A DNA stretch of 64,000 bases from Stenocarpella maydis (Eukaryota > Ascomycota > Sordariomycetes > Diaporthales > Diaporthaceae). A program made the position numbers and the translations under genes. How positions within the stretch are numbered: position 1 is the first letter of the stretch; each line of letters opens with the position of its first letter. The DNA lies in assembly GCA_002270565.1 (NCBI GenBank), contig NQMI01000024.1, positions 124,001 to 188,000 on the forward strand, given 5' to 3'. The notes beneath the pieces are model-generated. The model was given only the letters and a program-made list of their open reading frames with translations. It was not told where the DNA came from and did no database searches. This document shows positions 10,296 to 21,276 of this stretch, one piece after another.

Positions 10296-12175
10296 ATGAC
10301 AGGCGCAGACTCCAAAACACTGACTGATGGCTCCGGGCGCCCTCCTTCGTCCGCGCGGCCATTCAGAGTAATAATCGCGGGTGCCGGCGCTGCTGGCTTG
10401 GCAATTTCTCATGCTCTCACACGCGCCGAGATTGACCATGTCGTGCTCGAAAAAGGTGTTGTTGCGCCAGACTGGGGTGCCAGCATCTCCTTGTGGGGAA
10501 ACGGTGCTCGCATTCTCGAACAGATAGGTTGCATGGACGCTCTCGAGGCTGAAGCTTTGCCTCTGAAAACGCTTCACGTCCGTGGTCCGGACGGCAAAGC
10601 CTTTTCGGAAGAGCCCTTCTTTGACATGATGTTAGAACGGTAAGCTGATTCTTCAGAGGCTACTTGACACCATGCGCCCCCTTTCACATTACCACAACTG
10701 ATATCTATCTATCCAACAGAAATGGCTTCGAGTGCATCACTATGGAGCGACGGAACTTCCTCCGAATAGTGTATGAAAAACTTCCCGATAAGAGCCGGAT
10801 TCGCACGGGGAAACGCGTAGTCGACGTCGTCGACAGAGAAGACGGTGTTTCTGTCAAGCTAGACGATGGGACTACCGAAGAGGGCGACATACTCATTGGG
10901 TGTGACGGCGTGCACAGCACCGTGCGAGAGCTGATGTGGAGGAATGCCAACCTGACAACACCCGACTATATCAGCTCCAGCGAAAAGAAGAGTAAGCCGC
11001 CTACCCCCCGCCATCATAATTGAGCTGCTCGTTAGCTGATATCAAGTCTTGTGAAGCTTACATCACGACGTACAAGGCCCTAGTCGGGGTCGCCAAGACA
11101 CCCCCGGGGATTGGAATACGTGACATGCACTGGGTCTGTCACCCTGGGCTTAGTTTCCTAATTTTGACACAGCCCGATAAGACGTATTTCTTCGTCAACT
11201 GGAAGATGCCTCAGCAGATGAGATGGCCTACCAAAGCAAAGTGGTCCGACAACGAGGCTGAAAGAGCCGCTGCGTCGGTGTTGGAACTACCCATTTCGGA
11301 CTCAACCGTACGTTTCAAGAAATCCAAGTTCGAACAAAATAATAGCTTACTAAAGTATCTTTAGGTGTTTGGCGAACTCTGGAAGAATAGACTCCGTGCT
11401 CACCTCATCGGTCTTGAGGAAGGTATCTTCGACCATTGGCATTTCGGAAGAATCGCGTTGGTCGGCGATTCTGTTCATAAAGTAAGCATCAACCACTGCG
11501 AATACACTCGTGTCAGCAGTAAGATTGATAAGGGTCCAGGTTACGCCCAATTTTGCGCTCGGGGCAATGTGTGCCCTCGAAAGCAGCGCTACTTTGCTAA
11601 ACGGCATCTACCGTCTGCATCGGCGGCTTGAACCAGGCGAGAGGCCTTCTCGAGCAGTCATCCGCGACATGTTCCAGACCTATCAGGAGCAGCGCAAGCC
11701 GCGCATGCAGCAGGCCTTTGATGCCTCGGCGCAGATCACGCGGATGCAGGCCTACGACGGCGCCATCAATCATTTTGCCATGCGCTGTGTTTTCCCCATC
11801 CAGGGCATGGCCACCTACGCAGATCAGCTCGGGGAACTCTGCAGTACGGCACCCAAGTTCGACTTCCTGCCTGTCAGGTATACCAAGTCCGCCACGATCA
11901 AGTGGAAGGATGAGGCAGATCACGTTCCGGCGAAGCCCACAGGCATTGCGAAGAGCAAGCGCGGCAGCCTTTTCATGGAGCTGGCATCTCTCCTGTCATT
12001 ACTATTAATAGTTTTCTCTGTTTTCGGACGCGACTCGAGCTACCCGTCAGCAACTATGACTCCAGAGCTCAGTCAAAAGCTGCTTAGCGACCTCGGTGTG
12101 GTATCAGACTATGTAGTCGGGCTTCCCTACCACGAATCCCAGCCGCAGTACTCATCTAAGATGGTTCAAAGGTAG
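10296..12175 (+). CDS. FAD-dependent monooxygenase/epoxidase, PaxM-like
   Basis: Five exons (10296-10639, 10720-10991, 11036-11307, 11365-11481, 11540-12175) give about 546 residues. The N-terminal Rossmann motif reads VIIAGAGAAGLAISHALTRA (GxGxxG), followed by the acidic ribose-binding residue in HVVLEKG. The mid motif GDILIGCDGVHSTVRE is the DG motif. GDSVHKVTPNFALGAM is the GD motif and is complete only after removing the 58-bp intron. A C-terminal hydrophobic segment (LFMELASLLSLLLIVFSVFG) would anchor it in a membrane. This layout matches the fungal FAD epoxidases of indole-diterpene and meroterpenoid pathways (PaxM/AtmM type), which epoxidise a prenyl chain before cyclisation. Pairing with the AscI/PaxA-like protein supports that role. 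The second intron is only 44 bp, short but in frame and with GT-AG ends. Confidence 0.9.
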
Positions 12176-14462
12176 ATTGCATGTATAGGTCAACAGTGGA
12201 TAGATGATATTGAAGTAGCACTAAAGAATATAGATATATCTCAATTACCTGTGCACCACGGGCGATTTACTACCATCCATGATGGATAGTTAAGAGAAGG
12301 GATGCATTGGGCAAAGCAGTATTGAAATGCGATTTTTGGTGTATCTAAGCCCCGCAATGGACCAGCGCGCAATACTAGTAGAGGACGCTGAATCGGAACA
12401 AGTGAGGACATCCGAATCACCATTAATTAATAATCTATGGCCGAATCGAAATATGGATTTGTGCCTCCTCGTTCACGTTTGTACGACGTGGAAAAAAGCA
12501 GCATGGGACGTTCTTGATTGACTTGGTACAAACGCGCTGTTCATGTCCAGACACATACTTCCATGAGGTGTCCATCTTGCAGCCCGCTGAGCAGAGCCCT
12601 GAAGCTGGTACGTGAAGTTTTTAGATACATAGGTACTTTTCCGTGTAAGTCACATTCTGGAATCCCGCAACCGTTCAGATGTACACATCAGACTTGAGCT
12701 ACCTAGGTATGGGGACAGGCAGGCATTATGAGTACTATAGACTGGTCACATGCTGCCGCTGCCTAGACCTCGCCCCTCCAAGTCCTAGAGGCTACCAGGA
12801 AGGCCCCGCCTCTTGCTGTGTCGCTGTGTCGCTGTGCTCCTTCTTTCCTCACAGGGATGAAATCATTAGATGTAAACCATCTGTCGGGACCTGCCCACCT
12901 TGACCAGCTATACTAACAGACCAAAAGACCAAGCAATGGCGGGTCTCCTCCGACACCCCGGCGGGACCGCCTATAGCTCTAGGATTCCTTGACACCATGA
13001 TTTCAGTGCATAACTTTCCAAACGTCAAAACGTCTCAGAATTCACTTCTTTCATGGCTTCACCAGTCCAAGACTGAGAAGAAGCGTTTGGTCCATGATGT
13101 ACCGATCGATACCATCGATTTACCTCACCCTCCAGCTTAAAGATACCAAGGTTATATGCAACCTTGATTCAAAGATGCCACATTTAACTCAACTATTTCA
13201 AGATATCATTACTTAAAGTAACAACTGAAGTCATAAGGCCGTTACTGATGCGACATGACCTATTAGTTATAAAGCTGTATTGGGTAATGAGGTGGTCCTT
13301 TGCAGATCATCGTCCCTAGGTTTCTACGCCACGCTATTCGTTCCTGTCACTCATGAATCAATACAACCTTCACTCTCAGCCAGACCTTAGCACGTTGGAT
13401 TACATGATGATCTGAGAGGAATCGTTAGGAGAACTATTCTTGTTCTATTTTTAGCCAATCCCCTTTCATTGCGGGGAATTCCTCGGGGCTCAATTCATAG
13501 TGGCTCTATAGCAAAGTACAACTTTGATAAATGTCCTGGATCTAGGTTTCTCCAGTCGCAAGGTACTAAGTGAACAAAGCTGTTCCAAACTGCCCCAAAG
13601 CCGCCAATCTTGTGGGAGTAGCCGCCAGATTGTTATGATATCGATATGTGTCCAGGCCTTGGCTTGTTCGTTGATTCTTTCACCATCGAAAAAGGCGCTG
13701 AAGGTACAACAATGGCGCAATGGCTCGTGGTTGGAGGCTCAATCCCTTCCAGTGGATCAGTTCAATAGATCCCATCAATCCCATCCCATCCCGCCTCTGC
13801 CAACACAAGGTGCGCATCCAGTCCCTCCAGTCCTACCAACCCTAACCAAGCTCTCGGGGTCCTCTGGGAGGCTACAGGAGGCCAGTGTTGCGAGCGCAAA
13901 CGTGGTTGGCCCGCATATCATGGCAAGCAACCCACCTTGAAGGGGATGCGGAGCGCCTGGCCCGGCTTGGCGTCTATTTCCGGCATCGTCACGCGTAGCT
14001 TTTCTGCCACATGCGCCGGCGATACGGACGGAGGCCTTGAGGAGCCGCCTTTTCGGAAGGTGTCTCGGGACAGAGTGGGCTCCTCGCGGTGCAGAGGAAA
14101 TGGGGAGGCTCCAGTGCCCAGAGCCTCTAGCCTCTTATGGGCCGGACCTTGGGGGCCGGCGACGACATTGCCAAGAGATCCAAACAGCCTATGGTGTAGC
14201 CATTGAAACCCTTTCATTTTCGGGGACAATCTTCCACCCACAGGGAGCCCCTGTTGGATCGTGTGCACGAGGCTCCGTCAGAAGCCATGGGGAAAGGAAT
14301 GGCGTTGGCGTTGGCGCAGCGCCCGACGTGTTACCATATATAACAAGGCTCCAGGGGGGGGGGGGAAGAGAAGCCTTTGAAGCTGTTCAGCACGCTCGAC
14401 ACTTGGCTCACCATCTCCCAGATCGCATTGCCCCGCCTCTGCCTCGCCCACAGTCACTCAAA
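12176..14462. other. Long intergenic region between metabolite block and xylanase
   Basis: No supportable gene is found in 2.3 kb. Short frames are GC-rich shadows or AT-rich noise. TACCTAGGTA occurs at 12700-12709. TTTAGCC (reverse of GGCTAAA, the core bound by XlnR/XYR1-type regulators) occurs near 13450, about 1 kb upstream of the xylanase start, but one 7-mer is weak evidence. A run of 12 G lies at 14354-14365. Confidence 0.55.
14337..14343 (+). promoter_or_regulatory. TATA box of the GH10 xylanase gene
   Basis: TATATAA lies about 126 bp before the xylanase ATG, a usual distance for a fungal TATA box plus leader. A 12-G run at 14354-14365 lies just downstream, around the expected transcription start. 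Confidence 0.6.
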
Positions 14463-15792
14463 ATGCGCACCTCATCTCTCGTGCTGGCCCTCAGCCCAGC
14501 GGCTGTCCTTGCCCAGTCTCCTCTTTGGGGCCAATGTAGGCATCCCACGACGTCCGCTCGCCCCTCAACATGCTGACAGAGGGCTTCTATAGGTGGTGGC
14601 CAGGGCTGGTCCGGTGCTACGACCTGTGTGTCTGGTGCCGTATGCCAGAAGTCCAAGTACGTCTCCCGGGGCAGACTCTGGGTGCCTTTGCTAACGCCAT
14701 CGCCAGTGACTATTACTCGCAGTGCGTGCCTGGCTCCGGCGGATCCAACCCGGCCCCGACCACGTCGTCGTCGGCGTCGAGCCCTGCCCCCACCAGCGGC
14801 ACTGGCGGAGGCAACAGCGCCGCCGGCAGCCTCAACGACAAGTTCAAGGCCAAGGGCAAGCAGTACTTTGGCACTGAGATCGACCACTACCATCTCAGCA
14901 ACTCGGCGCTGATGAACATCGCCAAGAACGAATTCGGCCAGGTCACCTGCGAGAACAGCATGAAGTGGGATGCCATTGAGCGTGAGTCCGGCCCCGGCCC
15001 GGTCTCGTCCCGCCTCGCGAGCTAACCCGCACGCCAGCCTCACGTGGCAGCTTCTCGTTCGGCAACGCCGACCAGGTCGTCAACTGGGCCCAGTCCAACG
15101 GCAAGCTCGTCCGCGGCCACACGCTCCTGTGGCACAGCCAGCTGCCCAGCTGGGTTCAGAGCATCAACGACCGCAATACCCTGACCACGGTCATCCAGAA
15201 CCACGTTACGTCTGTGGTCAACCATTACAAGGGCAAGATCTTCCAGTACGACGTGGTCAACGAGATCTTCGCCGAGGATGGCAACCTCCGTGACAGCGTC
15301 TTCAGCCGTGTCCTCGGCGAGGACTTTGTAGGCATCGCCTTCCGCGCCGCCCGCGCTGCTGACCCCAACGCGAAGCTCTACATCAATGACTACAATCTCG
15401 ATATTGCCAACTATGCCAAGGTCACGAACGGCATGGTGGCCCACGTGAACAAGTGGGTCAGCCAGGGCATCCCCATCGACGGCATCGGCTCGCAGGCCCA
15501 TCTTGCCGCCCCGGGCGGCTGGAACCCGGCGTCGGGCGTCCCCGCGGCCCTGAAGGCCCTGGCCGCCGCCAACGTCAAGGAGATCGCCATCACCGAGCTC
15601 GACATTGCCGGCGCCGCCGCCAACGACTACCTCACCGTCATGAACGCCTGCCTCCAGGTCCAAAAGTGCGTGGGTATCACCGTCTGGGGCGTCTCGGACA
15701 AGGACAGCTGGCGCTCCAGCGACAAACCCCTCCTCTTCGACAGCAACTACCAGGCCAAGGCTGCCTTCAACACCATCAAGAATGCCCTGTAG
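14463..15792 (+). CDS. Endo-1,4-beta-xylanase, GH10 with N-terminal CBM1
   Basis: A secreted enzyme that cleaves beta-1,4-xylan. Exons 14463-14535, 14593-14656, 14707-14981 and 15038-15792 encode about 388 residues. A signal peptide ([18 protein letters not shown]) is followed by a fungal cellulose-binding module with its cysteines and aromatics ([15 protein letters not shown], then YYSQCVPG). The CBM1 is readable only after splicing two introns of 57 and 50 bp. A Ser/Thr/Pro/Gly linker leads to the GH10 barrel. WHSQLPSW, the acid/base glutamate in YDVVNEIF and the nucleophile glutamate in ITELDIAG are all present, as is the usual [13 protein letters not shown] ending. It sits in tandem with a GH7 cellulase gene 0.6 kb downstream, so the two may be co-induced on plant biomass (inference). 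Confidence 0.97.
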
Positions 15793-16378
15793 GGAGCGGG
15801 GCGCAGAGGAGGACTGGCTAGGCTTTCCATTTCACCCACATGTACATACTTGTTTCTGGGGAGGTCCATGATGCTGTCAATATCCTAAACAGGCCAAGGC
15901 CAAGGGCCCGTACTACGGTGCGCCTCCGGCCCGCCTCGTGCAAATACTTACACACGAGAACTTCTCACAACATAATTTTTTTTTTCTTTGAGTTTTCTCT
16001 ATGTGAGACTGCTTCTATCCGCCGCACCCGGAAATGGGGGGGTGCGCCAGCCAGGCGGCTACATGCCAGGCCCCGTACCCTACGTGGGTAGTGTAGATCC
16101 CCCTCCTTTTGTCATGTGGGTGATCAGGCCTAATATAACAAGGTTTAACAGTTCCGAATTAAGGTTACTGCACCGAGCACCACACCGCAATAGGGGGCTG
16201 GTCAGGGGCATTGCGGCAATCGCCGTGTCCTCCGTGTCCTCCGCTCTTATAGATGTATATAAGTTGTTCGGGCCCCCCTTGCGCACCCGCCATATGACAT
16301 TTCGAGACCCGGCCACAGCTGCACCCCTCCTCGCCTGCTTGTGCCCATTGCGTGTCTAGCAGCGTATTTAGCACTGAC
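15793..16378. promoter_or_regulatory. Intergenic region/promoter of the GH7 gene
   Basis: This 586-bp spacer holds the xylanase 3' end and the GH7 promoter. A TATATAA box at 16256-16262 lies about 117 bp before the GH7 ATG. No other gene is seen. Confidence 0.6.
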
Positions 16379-17719
16379 ATGGCCCGCCTGTTCCTCGCGT
16401 CCGCTGTCGTGGCGGCGGCCTCGGCCCAGCAGATCGGCACGCTGGTGCCGGAGGTGCACCCCAGGCTCCCGACGCAGTTCTGCACCCGCGGCGGCGGGTG
16501 CACCACCAAGCAGACGAGCGTGGTGGCCGAGGCCCTCTTCCACCCCATGCACGTGGCCGGCGACCCGGCCAGGTCGTGCAACCCGAATCCGCGGCCCGGC
16601 CGGGGCGAGACGGCGCGCGTGGACCCGGCGCTCTGCCCGGACGCCGAGACGTGCGCCAGGAACTGCGTCTTCGAGGGCGCCGACTACGACGGGCTCGGCA
16701 TCACGACCAACGGCTCGGCCCTCACGCTGCGCCTGTTCCAGCCCAACCGCACCGGCGGCTGGGACACCATCGGCCCGCGCGTGTACCTGCTGTCCGAGGA
16801 CGGCACCAGCTACGAGAACCTGAGCCTCGTCAACCAGGAGTTCACCTTCGACGTCGACCTGTCGCAGCTCGGCTGCGGCACCAACGGCGCCCTGTACCTG
16901 GACGAGATGTCCATGTCGGGCGACCGCAACGAGCTGAACCCCGGCGGCGCCACCTACGGCACGGGCTACTGCGACGCCCAGTGCTACAACAAGACCTTTG
17001 TCAACGGGCTGGTAAGTACTTAGCTGGCAAGCCATGATACCCAGGGCTTCCACCCCTCCCCGGCTGACGCGCCCCGGCAGGCCAACCTCGACAACCGCGG
17101 CGCCTGCTGCAACGAGATGGACATCTGGGAGGCCAACGGCATGGCCACGGCCCTGACTCCGCACACGTGCAGCGAGCCGGGCGCCTTCGCCTGCCACGGC
17201 GACGAGTGCGGCGGGGGCGCGGCGGGCGTGTGCGACAAGGCCGGGTGCGGCATCAACCCGTACCGGACCGTGTCCAAGGACTTTTACGGGCGGGGCAAGC
17301 TCGTCGACACCCTGCGGCCCCTGACGGCCGTGACGCAGTTCCTGACGGCCGACAACACCACCGCGGGCGCGCTCACCTCCATCAGGCGGCTCTACATCCA
17401 GGACGGCCGCGTCGTCGAGGTGCCCACCCCTCCGGGCGGCCGCGACTCCATCGACCAGGCGTACTGCGCGGCGAGCGGGCCTGCGGCCTTCACCCGGCTC
17501 GGCGGGCTCGGGGCCGCGGGCGCGAGCCTCGCCCGCGGCATGGTGCTCGCCTTCAGCATATGGGTCTCGCCCGGGGACTTCATGCAGTGGCTCGACGCGG
17601 GCTCCGCCGGCCCCTGCGGCCCCACCGACGGCGACCCGGCCAAGATCCTGGCCGAGAACCCCGGCCTCTCCGTCACCTGGTCCAACATCCGCTGGGGCGA
17701 GATCGGCTCGACCTTCTGA
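16379..17719 (+). CDS. GH7 endoglucanase/cellobiohydrolase-family cellulase, no CBM
   Basis: A secreted retaining cellulase. Exons 16379-17011 and 17081-17719 (intron 17012-17080) encode about 423 residues. The signal peptide MARLFLASAVVAAASA is followed by QQIGTLVPEVHPRLPTQFC, the usual mature GH7 N-terminus. The catalytic triad lies in CCNEMDIWEAN (nucleophile Glu, Asp, acid/base Glu) and is intact. Many cysteines typical of the fold are present. The protein ends at NIRWGEIGSTF directly after the catalytic domain, without linker or CBM1. The modest length and lack of long loop insertions suggest an endoglucanase-type (Cel7B-like) rather than a tunnel-forming cellobiohydrolase, but that split is tentative. 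The start at 16379 is chosen because it begins the signal peptide; an upstream in-frame ATG at 16352 would spoil it. Codons are strongly GC-ending, which produces long false frames on the other strand. Confidence 0.95.
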
Positions 17720-18928
17720 GGCCCGTCTGTCCCCAGGCTCGCGTGCTGGCGGGGGGGGGGGGGGCAAGGAGCGCTTAGCTCTGCTTCCCCTGGCTGTATG
17801 CAGCGTGTATCCCAGATAGCTGGATGAGAATAAGGTCCAGATACGGGGGTTGTCTATGCTGTTAGAGTGCTGAGCACCTGGGCAGCTATACGGGGATGCT
17901 ATGGGAGGAGTTTGCTTAAATCCTAGTCGTCTGCGTCACTATCCTTTCCGTCGCGCCTGGCACTGATAGTTTATGATTGGGTGTTCCGCTTCTCTCTGAT
18001 AGATTTCGAAGTGCATGCGGGTCTGTAGAGACCCGGCAGCCGGAGACCTCGGGGCAAGCTCCGGACTCCGGCGGAGATAAGGGACGGGAAATGTGGGGCT
18101 TGATTCTCCGAGGGCCGCACGTTGTCGGCTCGGCAGGCCTGTGTAAGGACGTCACCATATCAACAAAAAGTATTTGTTGTCATTAGCTGATTGACAATAC
18201 CCTGTGCAATTGATATCCAGACATCTGTATAGATCATTGCAAGGTGTGGGCCGGCCTTCAACCACTTGCATGCCTGGTCAGTCGCCAGACGAGGAAAACA
18301 TGTCAAAGATGCCATGACCAGCACGTCAGGAGGTAAACATACTTGAATGTATATAATGCCTGTATGTTGCTGCAGAGATGAGAAAGAGCTTTCCAAATCA
18401 AGCCATTTTTGCCGCAGGCCTTACCAGGTTCCAACTGCCCCACCCAAACTCCAGAACTCCAATGTCAAGTACCGCCTACCCAGCTCGACCCTGTTCGCCC
18501 ACCCAGTACAAGAAATTTAGCGTGCAGCCTGCTATAATCTCTTGCCCCCCTCCCCCTGGAAAACACCCTGCCTTAAAGCTCTCAGAGCCCCTCAGCACAT
18601 CTTAAAGCCCCTCCACACGCCCAGAGGCACACGCCTAGAGGAAGGGCCCTTCCTCTGGGCATATAGAGGGCCCTTTTTCTGGGTGCGCCGAAAGCTCACT
18701 GGGTGTGCTGAAAGCTCTGCAGGTAAAGAATCTAGAGGGTTAGGGTAGCGGGATAGCTCTTTTCCTCTTTAAGAGGTGCAAGAGTTCCTAATAAGCTGCA
18801 TGCTTAATGCTTGTACTGGGTAGGCGGACGTTGACTGGCAAGTTGAGACATGAGAAAATGGTTTCAGAATGCTAGTGTTTGCGGTCTAACAGGGTGATAT
18901 CAGAAGCAGACCTATCTCCATGTTTCGC
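17720..18928. other. Intergenic region
   Basis: No gene is seen. A 14-G run lies at 17751-17764, about 30 bp after the GH7 stop. Around 18620-18720 there are short imperfect repeats (GGGCCC and GAAAGCTC motifs). The remainder is unremarkable. Confidence 0.5.
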
Positions 18929-19152
18929 TCAAAGCTCTCCTCCGTCGACGAATCCTGCGAGGCGTCTACAGGTCAGCACCGTGCGGTGATAAAGCGTGGC
19001 GTTTGCCTTTCGGCTTACCTTCGCACATGGTCGAGTTGCTCCCAGGCAAAGTACAAATTGAGAAGTGAAATAGCCACCCCGAGGACGCCGAATAAAATTG
19101 AGACCGAGGTGCTGAGATCCAAGGACCATGGGTCATCTGTGCCTGGTGCCAT
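18929..19152 (-). CDS. Small single-pass membrane protein, hypothetical
   Basis: Starting at 19152, exon 18 kb-side 19019-19152 and exon 18929-18965 flank a 53-bp intron (18966-19018; minus-strand donor GTAAGC, acceptor TAG). Joined, they give a protein of about 56 residues. Its centre is one strong hydrophobic helix (SVSILFGVLGVAISLLNLYF) followed by WEQLDHVRR and a short tail ending DGGEL. Small proteins with one helix followed by a W-x-Q/basic stretch are common in filamentous fungi; no function is known to me. The support is the consistent splice signals and helix. It could still be a chance frame. Confidence 0.42.
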
Positions 19153-20877
19153 GAGTAACGGCTGTGGGGGTGGTTGACAAGCGTGTGGGGCGGGCAATGC
19201 ACAATGGAATGCTGGGGATCTTCTGAGTGGCAGCGGTATGGAGCGAGTGAAGACAGAGCAGATAAAGTAATGCTAGATTCTTTCGAAACATTGTTGAAGA
19301 CTCGATATGTGGGCAGGATTTCCTCTTCATTTTATGCAAGCGTTTGTAAATATGTGTGCATTACTGGTATGCAGCACCGGTTGCACAAAGATTCCAGGGG
19401 CACTCTGGTGCACGAAGTGATTGCAGGCCATTGGCGCGTGACAGGACCACCCACAGGAAACTTGAAAACTCATTGGTGCGAGGTGTGCGGCAAAATATGC
19501 ACGTCAAGGCAGTGACCAACCAGTAGGTAGTACGTTGATGTTTTCCTTACCAAAGTATCCAAAGTTCGGCCCTCCCTGCGCTGCTCACAGAACAAGGCCT
19601 TGCTGGTTCAGCGACTCCTTCATGGTGACACCAACCGCGACGTCAGCATGGCAGGGGGTCGAGGACTATATGGTGAAGGGGGAGAAGCGGGTGGCGGAGC
19701 ATTCTGAGTTCCGTGGCGGTGCTTTAGGTTGGCGGGGGGGTGGAAGGAGAGGCTCATACCTACACCAGGTGGCTGCTTACCGGCCGCGGGGTGTGCCGAT
19801 GACAGCGAGATCGCTTGTCTTTAGCCCATGGTATCCCAACGAAGTGTGTCTCCTGTCACGAAATGGGCCACAGCCTAGATCTGCTTCTACTGTTGTGCCA
19901 GTGAAGGCTCAGCTGCCCTACTGTAAGCAACGGCCTCGAGATGGAGCCATTCAAACAGAAATCAAGTATTAGCACATGCAAGACCTGACCCAACTTGACT
20001 GGTTACACAGCGCCGGAAACAAGGAGCAAGAGGACATGGAGTGGGCTTGAGCCTCCGTCAATGATCTTCCTACAGCCTCGATTCCAACACACTTGGACCA
20101 GCTGCAAGTCTCTCCGTTCGCTTTAGGATGCCCAAGAAGATCAGTCACAAAATATAACTGATAAAGACAGAGGTCTATAGACTTCCCAAGCCTTGGAAAA
20201 TGCTACCGTGTAGATTTTCTTTGCATTTCCTTGAGTCTCTACGACTAATGCTCACTTTAGTGCCACAGGCCAGCCAGACAAACGTAGAATGAAATTCGGA
20301 ATGCACCAAGAAAATGAGCAATGTCAACGTTGACACCAGGAGCGAGGGTAAGTGATGACTCGGGGGTACTCTTCTAGACATTTCACTTCTAATTGTCAAT
20401 TTAGACCATTTAGAATCACAAATTGAAGGTATGGTCCGGATGTCCAGAGCTAAGGACCTACTAACCTGTACGACGTGTCTGGACCAGGAAGTGTAATTGT
20501 GAAAAGTGCTCCTAGATCTTGAGCCAAATCAGTCTCTGCACCTTGATGAACACTGGGAAAAGAAAAGCTGCTAGCTAACCTTCGACTTGGGGGCACTTTC
20601 ATGGTCATTTCCCCCCCCCCCCCCCTCCCAAAAAAAAAGGATTCTGAGCCGGTTCCTCAAGTGGCAGCAACTAAGTGCTCTCGTAGCTTGCCTAGACAAA
20701 ACTTTCACTTTTCTTGTGACCCAACTTTCACGCCGGCACACTTCACTTTCACCCAGCCCAATACTAAGCCAGTTAATTAATATAATTTCTACCTTTGATT
20801 ACTTAACTAGTGAGTGATGCTAAAGTGATTTGAAATTTGTGAGAAATCAGTAGCGTTCTTTGCCCACCTCGAAAAAC
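19153..20877. other. Gene-poor intergenic region
   Basis: No convincing gene is seen in about 1.7 kb on either strand; frames are short and without motifs. A run of 15 C at 20611-20625 is followed by eight or more A. Confidence 0.5.
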
Positions 20878-20885
20878 TATATAAA
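20878..20885 (+). promoter_or_regulatory. TATA box of an orphan-looking promoter
   Basis: TATATAAA is followed by a strongly pyrimidine-rich leader (about 20890-21000) and then CACAATCATCATGCCC, with an ATG at 21004. This is the architecture of strongly expressed fungal genes, yet what follows is mostly tandem repeats. Confidence 0.45.
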
Positions 20886-21102
20886 CCCTCGTCCCCTCCC
20901 ACCCAACTCTCGCTCTTTTCTTTCCTTACTCTCTTCTTCTCTCAACCCAACCTGGCTACTCAGGCAGATACCTTTAATCTTCTCTCCTCTATACACAATC
21001 ATCATGCCCATCATGAACCAACACTTCCATCTTGACTTCACCCTCCTCAGCACCACCTTCCTCACCACCTTCCATCACTGCGTTTCATCAACCCCATCCA
21101 TC

Positions 21103-21138
21103 GCCATCACCGCCATCACCGCCATCAGTGCCATCATG
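21103..21138 (+). repeat. 9-base tandem repeat (GCCATCACC)n
   Basis: Four consecutive 9-base units are seen: GCCATCACC twice, then GCCATCAGT and GCCATCATG. Confidence 0.85.
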
Positions 21139-21150
21139 CCTACCCTTACC

Positions 21151-21212
21151 TTCCATCACAACCTTCCATCACAACCTTCCACCACAACCTTCCGCCACAA
21201 CCTTCCATCACC
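21151..21212 (+). repeat. 13-base tandem repeat (TTCCATCACAACC)n
   Basis: Units start at 21151, 21164, 21177, 21190 and 21203. The first two are identical, the third and fourth differ by one base each, and the last is partial. Confidence 0.9.
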
Positions 21213-21276
21213 TACGTACTTATCAGAAAACACTTCCATTGCCTTTCCTCATTACCGTTTGCATGCCCACCTCTGA

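Larger units (their letters stand above)
21004..21276 (+). other. Short reading frame over minisatellites, doubtful gene
   Basis: The ATG in good context after a TATA box and CT-rich leader opens a frame of about 90 residues, low in complexity and rich in Thr, His, Ser and Ile. It runs through a 9-base repeat and then a 13-base repeat. The 13-base period is not a multiple of three, so selection for a protein across that part is unlikely. It could be a decayed gene or a non-coding transcript. Confidence 0.2.

Noticed and set aside
13449..13455. XlnR/XYR1-like site upstream of the xylanase
   Set aside because: Only one 7-base match about 1 kb upstream; expected by chance several times in the window.
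14408..15663. Minus-strand frames of 211 and 207 codons
   Set aside because: They are opposite the spliced GH10 xylanase and have no motifs.
16247..17767. 506-codon minus-strand frame
   Set aside because: It lies opposite the GH7 cellulase; strong third-position GC of the real gene keeps the other strand open. The sequence is low-complexity Gly/Arg/Ala/Val without motifs.
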